The notes: generated by a model not told the origin, from the letters alone. 64,000 nucleotides of DNA from Rosa chinensis (GCF_002994745.2 NC_037094.1:21181001-21245000); one strand, 5' to 3'. Counted from the stretch's first letter, positions 1-10,917 are shown. Numbers and translations: made by a program.

Positions 1-485
1 TTAATTGATTTTGATTCTATATGCTTCAATATCATGAACGTAGATCCTAACAGGATTAATTGATTTAATTCTATATGCTTCAATCTCAAGCTTCGAGTTC
101 AAGAACAGAACAAAAGAACTAAAAAATTTTGGCTTTGCATCCTAAATTTGTTCGATAATTAAACATCCATTATAAACAAACAAGAGATTAGTTAAAACTT
201 AAAAGGAAACTCAAGGTTAATTAGGATATGTTTTTCTTTGGAAAATTCTGAGGTTCACCCCCTCTCGAGATCAAAACCTGTATCTTATGGTCCATGAAAC
301 ACCCATCACAAATTTCAGAATAAGAACAAAGTGAAATGGAATAATCCAACCAAGTCTTGCTACTAGATTATAATAATTGATGCTCGTGGGTTGGATAAAC
401 AATGAGTACTAAACGGCATTCTGGGGAAAAGAATAAACATATCTAATACATTTCCGAAAAAAATCAAAGGTAAAATTTGACTAAC

Positions 486-874
486 CCTCCAAAGGCGATC
501 AAAACCAACTGAATCACAAACTTGAGGCTGATTTTGTTTGGCCATTTGCTCCTGCAATTTATAAAAACACAGATGAATTCATCAGACGTCGACAGAATCT
601 TCCCAGACTTGAAGAAATGCATTCAGAAATATAATATCAATGATTTTCCATATCATCCATGAAAAACAAGGGTTTACCTTTCAAAATAGTAAGCAATGGG
701 AGAGAGGATGATGAAGGAAGCAAAGCTGGAGTAGATAACAATGGTGAGAGGGTCAAGCCCCAAAGACATAAAATAGCTCAGCAATACAGAATTCCCAGCA
801 TACACAAATTGCACCCCTACCAACCCCCCTATCAGAGCAACATCTTCGATTATCTCCCTTTTCAATATCCTCAT
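486..874 (-). CDS. WAT1-related EamA-family transporter, 5' part (exons 1-2, gene runs off left edge)
   Basis: Exon 1 is 874-678 and exon 2 is 551-486, both on the minus strand. Exon 1 starts at ATG 874 and ends AG|GTAAAC. Exon 2 follows a TTGCAG acceptor and ends GG|GTTAGT, and the codon split across the junction stays in frame. The protein starts MRILKREIIEDVALIGG and carries two predicted membrane helices (about residues 10-30 and 38-60). Exon 2 reads RSKWPNKISLKFVIQLVLIA, which matches the start of the third helix in the plant WAT1 (Walls Are Thin 1) family. These are ten-helix drug/metabolite-type transporters, some of which move auxin at the tonoplast. No exon 3 candidate (GVTLFQ-like start) is visible before position 1, so the rest must lie outside the window. 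Family assignment is recognition from sequence. The substrate is unknown. Confidence 0.8.
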
Positions 875-1690
875 GTTTACCCTTTCCTACTCGCTAGACA
901 AACCCTATATTTTGGTTGGTGAAGAACACACCCCAATACAAACTTTGTAATAATCACCTCTTGTTATTCTTTTCATTCTTCTTATTTCTCTCCTGTGTTT
1001 TCATTCCTCTTCTGGGTTTTTGCTTTGAAGGGTGTACGTAAAAAACTTCTCTCTGTTTTGGCGTTTTCTTCTCTACCTGTTTTTGGATTCTGAGCTAACC
1101 TTCATGGGGGTTGGTTACTTGGTTTGAGGGGAAGTTTGTAATATTCTATACCGGCCAGTCTTCTCCTGGTTCGTCGCTTTCAAGAGTATCTCCAATCCTT
1201 TTTATAGAAGTAAATAAATTAAGTGCTCCTTTGAAATGTCCCTCTCTCTCTCTCTCTCTCTGTTTTTCTGTACGTTCTACCTAACTTTTTTTTATCTATT
1301 TGATCTTTTTTACCTAGATTGGTGTTGCTTTTCTAAATTTTCTCTTTGCAAAGCACTTGGTGGAGCAGCGATTTCCACGTCACGTACCCACGAAATCTGC
1401 CACTGGACAAAGCGTTCAATTTGAATAGAAAGTTGAGCCGTTGCATCGTGGATTCGTGGCTGTCAAACTCAGAAAGAGTAGTTTTTTTTTTTTTTTGGTT
1501 AATCAGAAAGAGTTGTTAATTTGTATCCGATACACTACACTAGCGTAAACGGTATATCGTTGCTGAAATGTCAATATGGTTAATCCTAAACCTTGTTAGA
1601 TGGGATTCAGGAATTCAAGATTATTTTGTCTTTAAAATTTAAGGTTGTAGAGAGCCGTTTCGTGATGAAAGATTTTTCAATATGGTGCAT
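875..1690. other. Upstream region of the WAT1-related gene, no other gene
   Basis: This holds the minus-strand promoter and 5' UTR of the WAT1-related gene. On the plus strand there is a short (CT)n tract at about 1241-1261 and a T-run at about 1483-1497. The open frame at 1236-1424 is the CT tract read as Ser-Leu and is not supported as a gene. I see nothing else. Confidence 0.5.
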
Positions 1691-1800
1691 GTGTTTAGTG
1701 GGGTGGTAAGACAATGACCTCTCATAACCTCTCAAATGAGAGGTCATGTACGTGTTCGAGCCTCATCAAGTGGAAGGAGGGGTGGGTTAAAAAAGAAAAA
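1690..1800 (+). mobile_element. tRNA-derived SINE-like fragment
   Basis: There is a box A-like stretch (TAGTGGGGTGGTAAGACA, about 1697-1714) and a box B-like stretch (GTGTTCGAGCCTC, about 1752-1764). An A-rich end follows at 1790-1800. Spacing between the boxes is about right for a tRNA-type internal pol III promoter. I found no convincing target-site duplication, so this is a degraded copy or a chance resemblance. Confidence 0.4.
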
Positions 1801-1934
1801 TTCCAACACAAAAGTTCAGCAGAATTATTGTTTATTTATTTATAATTATTATTTTTAATTATATATATTCATCAGATAATATTTTTTGTTGTTGTCATGT
1901 ATCTAAATATTTAATTTTCAGGCGAAAGGAATTA

Positions 1935-2223
1935 GGCCCCTTTTGGGATTGTTTCGCTTTAAAAAAAATCAGTTTTTGTTCAAAATTTTAGATTTTATTG
2001 TGTTTGGTAAATAAATAAAAAACAGCTTTAATTGGAAGAGCCCAGAAGTTGCTTTTAGAAGCTGTTGTAGATCAAAACACACTCTGCAGTTGTTTTATAT
2101 ACTGACAGCACTTTTAAAAATATTATTTACCAAACACGAAACTATTTTAATTTACAGTTGATTATTCTCACAACACAGCAGCAGCAGTTTTTTTTTAAAG
2201 TCACAGCAATCCCAAACTAACCC
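1935..2223 (+). mobile_element. Tourist-like (PIF/Harbinger) MITE, copy 1
   Basis: The 289-bp non-coding element has terminal inverted repeats: GGCCCCTTTTGGGATTG at the left and CAATCCCAAACTAACCC at the right. It is flanked on both sides by TTA (1932-1934 and 2224-2226), the target duplication typical of PIF/Harbinger elements. The interior matches copy 2 (2846-3191) in reverse orientation, including the segments around TTTGGTAAATA and CACTCTGCAGTTG. Confidence 0.75.
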
Positions 2224-2326
2224 TTAATCTAGTATAAACTTTACAAGAGTCTAAGGTGATTGCAATTCTTATATGTTCTCTTAACTGATTTTTTTTTTCC
2301 AACAAATTTGAGTGGTATTATTAGCC

Positions 2327-2361
2327 CGAACTACCATATGGCAATGTCACATGGTAGTTCG
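2327..2361. repeat. Short perfect-arm hairpin
   Basis: CGAACTACCAT and ATGGTAGTTCG form 11-bp inverted arms around a 13-base loop. It lies between the two Tourist-like MITEs. It is not followed by a gene, so no terminator or regulatory role is assigned. Confidence 0.5.
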
Positions 2362-2446
2362 AAACCATAGAATAATTACTTCAATCAATCAAGGTCCTAT
2401 GCTGATCATCTATTTTCTCTTTAAATAATAGAGTGTTTCTATTTAC

Positions 2447-2490
2447 CATGGGGGCATGAGTGAAACCCTTTGATCCTCTTGTGCAAAAAA
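2447..2490 (+). mobile_element. 3' end remnant of the SINE family found at 26789-26908
   Basis: About 35 bp starting CCATGGGGGCATGAGTGAAA and ending GATCCTCTT, followed by an A-rich stretch. It matches the 3' end of the intact minus-strand SINE at 26789-26908 with only a few differences. The tRNA-like head is missing or too diverged to see. Confidence 0.55.
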
Positions 2491-2845
2491 ATATTTTTTT
2501 CTATTCATACCTCTAAAATTGACATTAGACCTCCCAATTTTCTCATGTAATAGTTGACTTTGTCAACTCATTTGAAATGAGTAATAATGATACAAATGAG
2601 AAAAGAAAAAAAAACAAACAAAAAACAAAAGATAAGAAAAGCTTCCTCGCCTTGTTCGATAGTAAGCCAAACATAGCTCACTACATCAATTTGATATTAT
2701 CACAGGTGTTACAAACTAATTTGTTTTGTTTTCTATCAAAAGATTAATAAAAACCTATATACCACCATTACATCATAGCCTTCAACTAGCGACATGCCCG
2801 CGTTTTTCGCAGGTGATATTGTGATGGTAAGGGAAAATGGATTAA

Positions 2846-3191
2846 TTAGTTTGGGGTTACTGTGACTTTTAAAAAAAAAAACTGTTGCTGCAACACGAAA
2901 CTGTTTAAAAAAAAAAATGGTTGTGAGAATAATTAGCTGTGAATTAAAACAGTTTCGTGTTTGGTAAATAATATTTTTAAAAGTGTTGTCAGTATATTAA
3001 ACAACTGCAGAGTGTGTTTTGATCCATAACAGCTTCTAAAATTAACCTATAGGCCGCTTCTAAAATCTGCTGCTAGTGACCTATAACCTTCAATTAAAGC
3101 TGTTTTTTATTTATTTGCCAAACACAATAAAATCTAAAATTTTAAACAAAAGCTGATTTTTTTTTAAAGAGAAGCAATCCCAAACGGGGCC
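2846..3191 (-). mobile_element. Tourist-like (PIF/Harbinger) MITE, copy 2, inverted relative to copy 1
   Basis: The right end reads CAATCCCAAACGGGGCC and is followed by TAA (3192-3194). TAA at 2843-2845 precedes the left end, which has decayed (TTAGTTTGGGGTTACTG). It is about 346 bp, slightly longer than copy 1 because of an extra CTTCTAAAATCTGCTGC-type segment in the middle. The interior aligns with copy 1 read backwards. Confidence 0.7.
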
Positions 3192-3409
3192 TAAAAAGAA
3201 TAGCGGTGATTTGGCTATTTTTTTCAATTTACAGTTTTATCTATTTAAATTTTATTAACTTAATTTAATAATTATGTTATGCAAAGGTACTATAGGCACT
3301 TCAAAATTTGGTGAAACCCTTTGACACTATCAATTACAGGTTAATTTTTACCCGAATATCATTGCATTACAGTTGCTTGCTAAGCCTTTATGAAGAACCC
3401 TAAGTTTGG

Positions 3410-3411
<2 letters not shown>

Positions 3412-3453
<42 letters not shown>
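3412..3453. repeat. (TA)n microsatellite
   Basis: About 21 uninterrupted TA dinucleotides. Confidence 0.95.
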
Positions 3454-3456
<3 letters not shown>

Positions 3457-4828
3457 GGGCTAAGTGCATTTTGGGAAAACTATGGGAGGTCTAAGTAGCA
3501 TATTGTATATATGAAAAAGTAAGTACAAGGTCTAATAAGTAAGGAGGTCCAAATACTAATTTTAGAGATATAAATATAAGCATTATAAATAATAATAATA
3601 ATAATAAAATGACATACACGTATGCAATATATAGTCTCTCCCAGTTAATCTTGGTTTTACTGTATGTAGTTACTCTTACCAGTAATTAGCCTCTTTCATT
3701 GCCATGAAAAGGACATGTAATCTGTTCTGCTTCTAGCTAGGACTATAAGTAGAAAAGTAAGTTTACTAGCTAGTTAAGTCTACCACCATTATGTGCAATT
3801 TGGTTGTGTCGAATTATTGGCAATTCCGATCCAAACTTTCCTTCGGTGCACAGAGGTTAGAAAAGTGGTGGTGTAACTGCTTCATTGGTCGTTGGTGTTG
3901 AAGTTCTGGTGTTGAAAAGAAAAAGAAAAAAAAGAAGAAGGAGAAGAAGTTAAAAAGGACTACCATACTTAAACAGTCTCCTACCAAAGTCGACATATAT
4001 TGTTTTCATTGTTTGTTCTTGATATTCTACAAGGGTTTTGGTCTCGCAAAGTCTTAAATTTGCGATATGTACATATAGAATCTATTTGCATTATTTCTTA
4101 GACAGATTTATTATCTTTAAATTTATCTCCTAGTAAAAATGTCAGCTTCTAGAGAGTTTGAGTTTTTACGAGACCCGACTACCGGATGCCTGCGGGCTTT
4201 CAAGGTGGAAAATCTTTGGCCAGTGAAATCTAACTGCTCTCATGTGACAATCTTCGCTGAACCCAGAAGTTAGTTGAGTTGATGCGGGCCACGGGTAGTT
4301 GATATTGGTTACGGGTTGGTGGGCTGCTCCCCAATTCAAATACCCGTGTTCAAAAATAAAATAAAAGGAACTTGAAATGAACAAATCGAAGTGGACCAAT
4401 AATGAATGGAAGGGGAAACAATATCGTATACCAATTACTGCATCGTATAGTTCAAAAGTAATACACTAAAATGTCATTTAGTTACCCTTATTAATTCATA
4501 ATATAAAGAAGGTTATACAAATTTGGTACGTCAAATTTTACTAGAAGTGATAGTCATTTCCTGTTAGAAGGTGGTCTTCTAAGAACTTCGTTACAGTACA
4601 GTGATGAGTAGCAATACTTCATATGTACAGTGGCAAGCTGCCATCAAATACAATAACCAATTAATTAAGTAGGAGCGTATAGCAAATAGTCAACAATGTT
4701 TTCGTTCAATACAGTCTGCCCTAGTTTTTTTTTTTTTTTTTTGAATTTTATTTGATAGATCATGTAACATATATTGATTCTTTTCCACGACTATATCTGT
4801 GTGATAATGAACTTCAGATTTTTGCAAA
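3454..4828. other. Intergenic, AT-rich, no gene recognised
   Basis: A short (AAT)n run lies at about 3590-3608. The minus-strand frames at 3814-3996 and 4166-4399 are low-complexity or unlike any known protein. A T-run sits at 4724-4742. No RNA gene or clear element was seen. Confidence 0.5.
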
Positions 4829-5149
4829 GCATTAAGAGCAAATGCACCCGTGAACCAAGGGCAATTGCTGATTTGCTAACCAAATTGGTACTACCAATCC
4901 ACTATTCATCTCAAATTGGCAATTGCCTTCAGCTTCTACAATGCACCAATGAAAGGCAATTTGCTTGCCAATCCACTATTTACACTTCAAATTTGAATAA
5001 ATGGCGGTTTGTAATTTTAAATAATGTATTCTATGTTTGTATGCTTTATTAATATGTTTGGTTTTCTTTGTAATTTTAAAGATAAATCTAAAGGTTATAA
5101 ATTATATTCTACTCATCATTCACGTAGAATTTTTGAAACACATCAAATA

Positions 5150-5340
5150 GTCATGTAACTGGTCACGTAACTGACTATGTAACTGACCATGTCACTGACC
5201 AAGTAACTGTAACTGGTCACGTAACTGACCATGTAACTGATCATGTCACTGACCAAGTAACTGTAACTGGTCACGTAACTGACCATGTCACTGACCAAGT
5301 AACTGTAACTGGTCACGTAACTGACCATGTCACTGACCAA
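5150..5340. repeat. GTAACTGACC-type minisatellite
   Basis: A 12-bp motif (GTMACTGACCAW, where M is A or C) is organised into higher-order units that each begin GGTCACGTAACTGA at 5161, 5215, 5269 and 5311. The higher-order period is therefore 54, 54 and 42 bp. Many steps are near-palindromic (GGTCACGTAACTGACC). The minus strand is open as a repetitive VSDMVSYVTSYSYL peptide, which I read as a by-product of the repeat rather than a gene. Confidence 0.85.
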
Positions 5341-5836
5341 TCCACTATTCACACTTCAAATTTGAATAATTTATTAATTCTCAATAATGTTAAACTTATA
5401 ATTTGATTAATTGAATAATTAATAATGAGATTAATCATACAATATTAATATAAAAAATTAATGAATAAATCTTTTTTAACAAATTAAATTTTATATCAAG
5501 CACAAATATCGTTCACAATAAAAAAAAATACATATAGTTATCATCAGGAAAAAAAAATTCTATGACCATTACAAAATAGAATGAGTACTAATAGAATTTT
5601 TTGAAATACATTTGAGATTTTTTTTAAAACTTTTGAATTAATTTTTAGGTGAAAAAAGAAAGATTACCATTGGTATTTAATTACAGCCATTGGATTGAGA
5701 TCCAACGACTGTGAATAAAGAACCATTTCCCAAATTTGTGTCTACAAGCGATGACATTTGTGCAAGATGTGGAGCCCGCCCCAATCAGTCGGGCAAACTG
5801 TTGGGCAAGAATTGGTCATCCAATTGCCTAGGCAGT

Positions 5837-6659
5837 AAGTTCAAGTTCCTAGCTCTTCGTCAGCGAAAATGTAGAGAGAGAAGCAGGAGCTTCTCTCTAA
5901 CCCAGCTCTCTCATCTCTACAGCAAACCTTTCTTCTTTGATTCCCTCACCCATCTGGTGACTCCGCATCCCCTGTGGTGACTCCTCATCCTGTGTGGTGA
6001 TTCCTCACCCAAGTGGTGACTTGACTTCCTTGTTTGTTCCCCTTCCTTTGCATATGAGTTTCAGCCCTCACAAATCAAATTTGTTTTTAGATCTAGATCT
6101 GGACAGATTTGTTCTCATGGTCATTCTCAGTTTTTGTTCTCCCTTTGCTCCTCAAGATTCCCAAACCGTGAACAAATCTCCTTCTTCTTGTCTACCTTGT
6201 CCTGCCATGGAAGATTTCGTACACCTCTGCAACCACCTCTTCAGATCTCAGTTTTCTTTGCTAAGATCTATTGTGGTTTGGTTGTTGTTATCCTTTTATG
6301 CGAGATCTTTTCGTAATCGGTCAACTGGAGAATGTATGGCGGCTCTGTCCGTATCCTCACCTCTGCAGACCACCCTTGGTTACCAATCCTTGCTCGCGAT
6401 TTCCGTCGGAGCTCCGGTGACGAATCTGCTATGGCGGCTGCAAAGTGGAGAGGAAGAAGAAGCTTTGATTAGGGCTTGGGTTTTGTTGGGCTGCTTGGGC
6501 TTTTAGTTTTAATTTGGTTTTTTTAGTTGTTATCCTACTCATGTCTTAATTCTTATGAATTTCTGACTTTGAGGGGTTTGTTCGCCTGCCCTTGGCTTTG
6601 TTTGGGCCTCCATATGCCTTTTGGCTTTATGAATATCAGTTTCACGACCAAAAAAAAAA
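5837..6659 (+). mobile_element. Poly-A retroposon (non-LTR type) with 15-bp target duplication
   Basis: AATTGCCTAGGCAGT occurs exactly at 5822-5836 and again at 6660-6674, on either side of an 823-bp insert that ends in about 11 A. Its tail (ATCAGTTTCACGACC before the A-run) resembles the 3' ends of plant LINE-derived copies. There is no reverse transcriptase. A four-copy 20-bp repeat with the core TGGTGA lies at 5942-6022 (cores at 5955, 5975, 5995 and 6014). The frame at 5994-6506 (170 aa) matches no family I know. The element is either a truncated LINE or a retroposed transcript. Confidence 0.7.
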
Positions 6660-6781
6660 AATTGCCTAGGCAGTTGGTCCCCACGTGGGCCCCAGCAATT
6701 AGTCAGGCAATTTTTCGCATTGCCCATTTGCTAACAATTGCCCAATTAGTCACCCAATGAGTGCATGAGTGCATCTGCTCT

Positions 6782-7944
6782 AAGTTAGTAGCCATACATT
6801 AGCAATTTAATAATAAATGAGTAGTGACATTTCAATAACATTAAGATATTGGAGAAAACAAAAGAGTTAAACAGAGCTTTCTTAAAGCATATGAATGATC
6901 GATGGTGTGCTTCCACTCCAATTATTATGCTCGCCCTAAAAGTGTAATTTGTCAAACTTAGATTGTTGGATATTTCATATATTCTTCACCACTTGAGCAA
7001 GCTCTATGCACATTCATTACTTGTAGGATTGTTCAGTATGTCCGATTGTATTTCTCTTAGTGGTTTACCTAAAATAATAATGTTATCATCCTCCAATTGT
7101 TTGTTGAGGACGAAAAATTAGTGTTGCCAATTTGATCTATATTTGTCAGACGCTATTAAAAAATTATAAAAGATAGAGTTATATGTGTGGTTTAAGAACT
7201 AATGTAGAGTAGGTTAAATAATGTCAACAAATCTCATGGTTTCACCCAATTAACGCTTTGTGTTTTCCAAGTACAAAGATCAAAAACATTTGTTTGTTGT
7301 TGACTCTAATGATTTTTCATTGTTTGATTTCTTATTACACTTGATCATTTGTTATATTATAGTAGAGTCATTAAGCAGTCCTCACATCCATATCCAGACA
7401 TGTCAAAAATAAAAATTTGGGCAGCAACACTTCTAGATCAAACTATCAAAGCTTAGCTCCTAACAACCTTTCACGTCTTTTGTACTAATCCACCGAACTA
7501 CTAGTGAGTCCACACCTCATGTTCAATGGTGATGATTAATTTTATGTAGAACATGTTTTAAGTTTCCAGCTGCCTTCTATACTTGGTTACTCAAAAGGTA
7601 TTTTAAAAAAATAAAAAATAAAACCTTTTACTCGATCTGATGACAACCATGACAAGAAATTTGGCTTTTAATCCAACCTCAACGCAGATGATTTTATACT
7701 CAATCTTCGAGCAGTCTAATATAGATATTACTAGTAGTCTTTAGACATCTATGAGCACATATCAATAACATGAGTAATGGACTTGTACTATGTCTTTTGG
7801 ACTGTATGATTCATTTTTTCTTTTGGCAACAGATATATCGACTCTATGATTCATTAATCAAGTTCTCTAATTAGACTATATAAGTTGGTGGTGATTGAAA
7901 AAGTGTTTTCTCAGTGAATAATCAAGTTTCCCTTTCGGAAAAGC
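6782..7944. other. Intergenic, no gene recognised
   Basis: AT-rich with no long frame and no recognised repeat or RNA gene. Confidence 0.5.
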
Positions 7945-8090
7945 CCTCTATATATAGATGATTTTCTACCAAGAGAAATTTTTTTTTTTGGCCATTTTAA
8001 ATGATTGCTCTTGAAATTCACTTTTCGATCACATATCGACATTTCAGTTTTTAGGTCTCCATAATATTAGTAGATCACTTCTTCACCGTC
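7945..8090 (+). mobile_element. Single arm of a foldback MITE (family of 41202-41606)
   Basis: The stretch contains GGCCATTTTAAATGATTG, GATCACATATCGACATTTC and CAGTTTTTAGGTC followed by AGTAGATCACTTCT. These appear in the same order in the arms of the foldback element at 41202-41606, and the core TTCAGTTTTTAGGTC also appears in the element at 29371-29779. The opposite arm is absent. Confidence 0.55.
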
Positions 8091-8095
8091 ATTCT

Positions 8096-9111
8096 CCATA
8101 CCCAAATAGCATGCACAATAAAGGCAAAAATACCAAAGAACTTAGCAAAGATAGTCATGGAGGTGGGGACCACTAAGCAACTTAACACTACTGATTTGGC
8201 GACGTCCACAAGCTTCGGTGAAGTTCTAGTATGGTAACAATTTTTAGGTATAAAGTTAAGTGAACATATTCATGTAGAGAATCCAAGGGTTGAACATGAA
8301 GACAAGGTTGTGGAAAAGGAGAAAATTATGATGAAAGATGAGAGGATGAGGTTTCTGAGATGGAGGAGGATGAGGGGTGTGATAGTAGATATGAAAATTT
8401 GGTGAGAAATTGGGCTGGAGCAAAAAAAAAGAGAATGAAAATGAGACATAAAAGCCTCAGAACTCAGACCATACTTGGGAAAACTCACCACCAAAGGGTG
8501 GAGCTAACAATTCTTCATCCATCAACTATGTGGCAATTTCTAGTTTGAAATTATTGCATCACGCTAATATAATCATATAGATAGAGTTTTTCAAAATATC
8601 AAAGATTATTACAAGGAAAGGATTCAATAATCGCTTAGACAAAATCAAAGAACTTGGTATCTCTTGAAATCCTGAATCTGCATCGAGTTTTAGTTGGTCG
8701 AATTCTATTTCTATTTACAATTGTAGAAGAGGTCTCTGATTTAAATCCTCTATTCTTTGAGATAAAATAAACCACCTCAACATTACAAATGCTCTACTAC
8801 ATAGGTTGCATTCAATATTTTGTCTTTCGTATCAAATCTGAAAACAAACATGATCTCATCTTAGAAATTTAGCATCTTCCAAATTTGCACTTAAACCTGA
8901 ACTGGTTCACGGAATCATCATCTTCTAGCATTGCTTCTTCTAGATGTGCAATTTTCAGAGTAAATGCGAATTTGTCAGCTCTTTTATTTCCACAGTTCTT
9001 TTAATTTATTTTTGGTCATTAACCAATAACTGTTGCTCTAATTCATCCCAACTGTTTTCTTGTTTAAGATAAATGTGGATTTAACGTTAGAGTGGTTCAT
9101 TGTGTTGAGCT
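8096..9111. other. Upstream region of the PPR gene, no other gene
   Basis: An A/G-rich stretch (8280-8520) is open on the plus strand for 62 codons (8360-8548) but looks like low-complexity sequence. The last 200 bp should contain the PPR promoter. I could not pick out a certain TATA box. Confidence 0.4.
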
Positions 9112-10917
9112 ATGCAAAGGTTTCTCTTCAAGAGAATCCAAAAACCCCTCCAAAACCTTGCACTTTGTGCAAATTATATTACTACAACTATCCCAACTCA
9201 TAACAATACCAATGCCACAACAATTCCTCATGTTGAAACTTCAGACTCATGGGCAAGTATCATTTTTGACCTTGCTCAATGTGGCACCAGAACTGGGCAT
9301 GCCCTATTTGAGGCATCTCACATGCTCATCTCTGGTACCAAACCAAATGGGTACTTGTTTGTTCAGATGGTCAGAGCTTCAGCCAACCTGGGCTGGGATT
9401 TCTTCAGCTTGCAACTTCATAGCTACATCTTACGATCTGGGTTTTGCTCCAATGTTTTTGTCTCCACTGCTCTGATCAATTTTTATATTGGAATCGGCTC
9501 ATTGAGTGATGCTCACCAGGTGTTTGTTGAAATTCCTCAACCAAGTGTAGTTTCTTGGAATTCTTTGATTTCTGGATACGTGCATTCTGGGCAGTTCTGT
9601 AAAGCGTTGAGTTTGTTTCTTCAGCTGGAAAGGTCTGAAGTTTCTGTAGATTCATATTCGTTAACTGCGGCCTTAGGTGCATGTGGCCAACTGAGCTTTC
9701 TGCTGCTTGGCAAGACAGTTCACTCAAAGACTGTGAAACTAGGTTTGGAAAATAGCACTGTTGTTTTGAATTGTTTGATTGACATGTATGGGAAATGTGG
9801 ATCACTTCAGGAGGCAATCCTTGTGTTCAATAACATGATAGAAAAGGATACTATTTCGTGGAATTCCGTAATAGCGGCAAGTGCAAGAAATGGAAGCTTA
9901 CAACAAGCATTCAGTTTTTTGCAGCAGATGCATAACCCTGATATAATCTCATACAATGAACTGATAAATGGCTTTTCGCGGTTTGGAGATGTAGAAGATG
10001 CTATTAAACTTCTATTCAGTATGCCAAATCCAAATTCATCTTCCTGGAATTCGATAATTACAGGATATGTAAACAGGAGTCGAGCACGAGAAGCTTTGGA
10101 TTTCTTCTGCAAAATGCACTTGGAAAATGTAGAAATGGATCAATTCACGTTTTCAAGCATTTTAAGTGGAGTTGCAGGTATTTCGGCTTTAACGTGGGGC
10201 ATGCTAATCCATTGTTGCACCATAAAATTTGGTTTGGCTACATCAATTGTGGTTGGTAGTTCTTTGATTGACATGTACTCCAAATGCGGGAAGATAAGCG
10301 ATGCTGAAACAATCTTCCATTTACTTCCAGAGAAGAATTTGGTGACATGGAATTCAATGATCTCTGGCTTTTCTTGGAACGGTAACCCTTCAAAGATGAT
10401 GCTCCTTTTCGAGCAGATGAAAATGGAGAGAGATGTCAAGCCTGATGAGATCACATTCCTTAATGTTATATCTGCATGTTTACATAATCAAATTCCATTC
10501 GAGAACGCACTTCAGTACTTTGAATCAATGATCAAAGAGTATGGGATTGAGCCGACTCTTGAGCACTGTTGTTCTATGATTCGGCTAATGGGGCAGAGAG
10601 GGGAGGTGTGGAGAGCAGAGAACATGATATTCCAGCTCGGTTTTGGGACATGCGGATCAGTTTGGAGGGCACTGCTCGGTGCTTGTGGAAAGTGTAGAGA
10701 TTTGAAAGTGGCCAAAAATGCAGCTGCAAAGGTGATACAGTTAGAAGGTGAAGATGAATTTGTTTATGTTACGATGTCTAACTTGTATGCACACTATGCA
10801 AAGTGGGAAGATGTGAGGGTAGCGAGGAAGCTGATGAAGGAGAAAGGAATGAGAAAGGAAGCTGGTTATAGTTGGATTGAAAGGGAAAATGTTATCTCAA
10901 ATTCTGAATTACAATAA
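9112..10917 (+). CDS. PLS-class pentatricopeptide repeat protein, E subgroup (At5g47460-like)
   Basis: The gene is a single uninterrupted frame of 601 aa, typical of intronless plant PPR genes. The start MQRFLFKRIQKPLQNL is basic and hydrophobic, as in a mitochondrial (or plastid) targeting peptide. About a dozen 31-36-residue PPR units follow. Examples are the VVSWNSLISGYVHSG, CLIDMYGKCGSLQEA, DTISWNSVIAASARNG, SLIDMYSKCGKISDA and LVTWNSMISGFSWNG blocks, alternating P, L and S types. The C-terminus has an E-type ending (VWRALLGACG, MSNLYAHYAKWEDV, KEAGYSWIE) and no DYW deaminase domain. PLS proteins bind organelle transcripts base by base and often specify C-to-U editing sites, with deaminase activity supplied in trans when DYW is missing. 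The best match I recall is Arabidopsis At5g47460. The RNA target is unknown. Confidence 0.93.
   Translation: MQRFLFKRIQKPLQNLALCANYITTTIPTHNNTNATTIPHVETSDSWASIIFDLAQCGTRTGHALFEASHMLISGTKPNGYLFVQMVRASANLGWDFFSLQLHSYILRSGFCSNVFVSTALINFYIGIGSLSDAHQVFVEIPQPSVVSWNSLISGYVHSGQFCKALSLFLQLERSEVSVDSYSLTAALGACGQLSFLLLGKTVHSKTVKLGLENSTVVLNCLIDMYGKCGSLQEAILVFNNMIEKDTISWNSVIAASARNGSLQQAFSFLQQMHNPDIISYNELINGFSRFGDVEDAIKLLFSMPNPNSSSWNSIITGYVNRSRAREALDFFCKMHLENVEMDQFTFSSILSGVAGISALTWGMLIHCCTIKFGLATSIVVGSSLIDMYSKCGKISDAETIFHLLPEKNLVTWNSMISGFSWNGNPSKMMLLFEQMKMERDVKPDEITFLNVISACLHNQIPFENALQYFESMIKEYGIEPTLEHCCSMIRLMGQRGEVWRAENMIFQLGFGTCGSVWRALLGACGKCRDLKVAKNAAAKVIQLEGEDEFVYVTMSNLYAHYAKWEDVRVARKLMKEKGMRKEAGYSWIERENVISNSELQ

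Larger units (their letters stand above)
4829..6781. mobile_element. Non-autonomous TIR element, nested by other insertions
   Basis: The left end, TTAAGAGCAAATGCACCCGTG (4829-4849), is an imperfect inverted copy of the right end, GAGTGCATCTGCTCTAA (about 6765-6781). Sub-terminal GGGCAATTG motifs recur near both ends. The interior contains a minisatellite (5150-5340) and a poly-A retroposon (5837-6659), so the original element was about 1.1 kb. No transposase frame is present and no clean target duplication was found, so the superfamily is left open. Confidence 0.5.

Noticed and set aside
363..557. Minus-strand open frame of 64 aa starting MQEQMAKQNQ
   Set aside because: The real signal here is WAT1 exon 2 (551-486) in a different frame; this frame has no family resemblance.
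3814..3996. 60-aa minus-strand frame with Phe-run
   Set aside because: Low-complexity A/G-rich DNA read backwards, with no domain or splice support.
5143..5352. 69-aa repetitive VSDMVSYVTSYSYL frame as a gene
   Set aside because: It is the minus-strand reading of a minisatellite with no promoter or conserved start context.
8360..8548. 62-aa plus-strand frame MEEDEGCDSRYENL
   Set aside because: A/G-rich sequence gives a charged peptide by chance. No family match and no surrounding exons.
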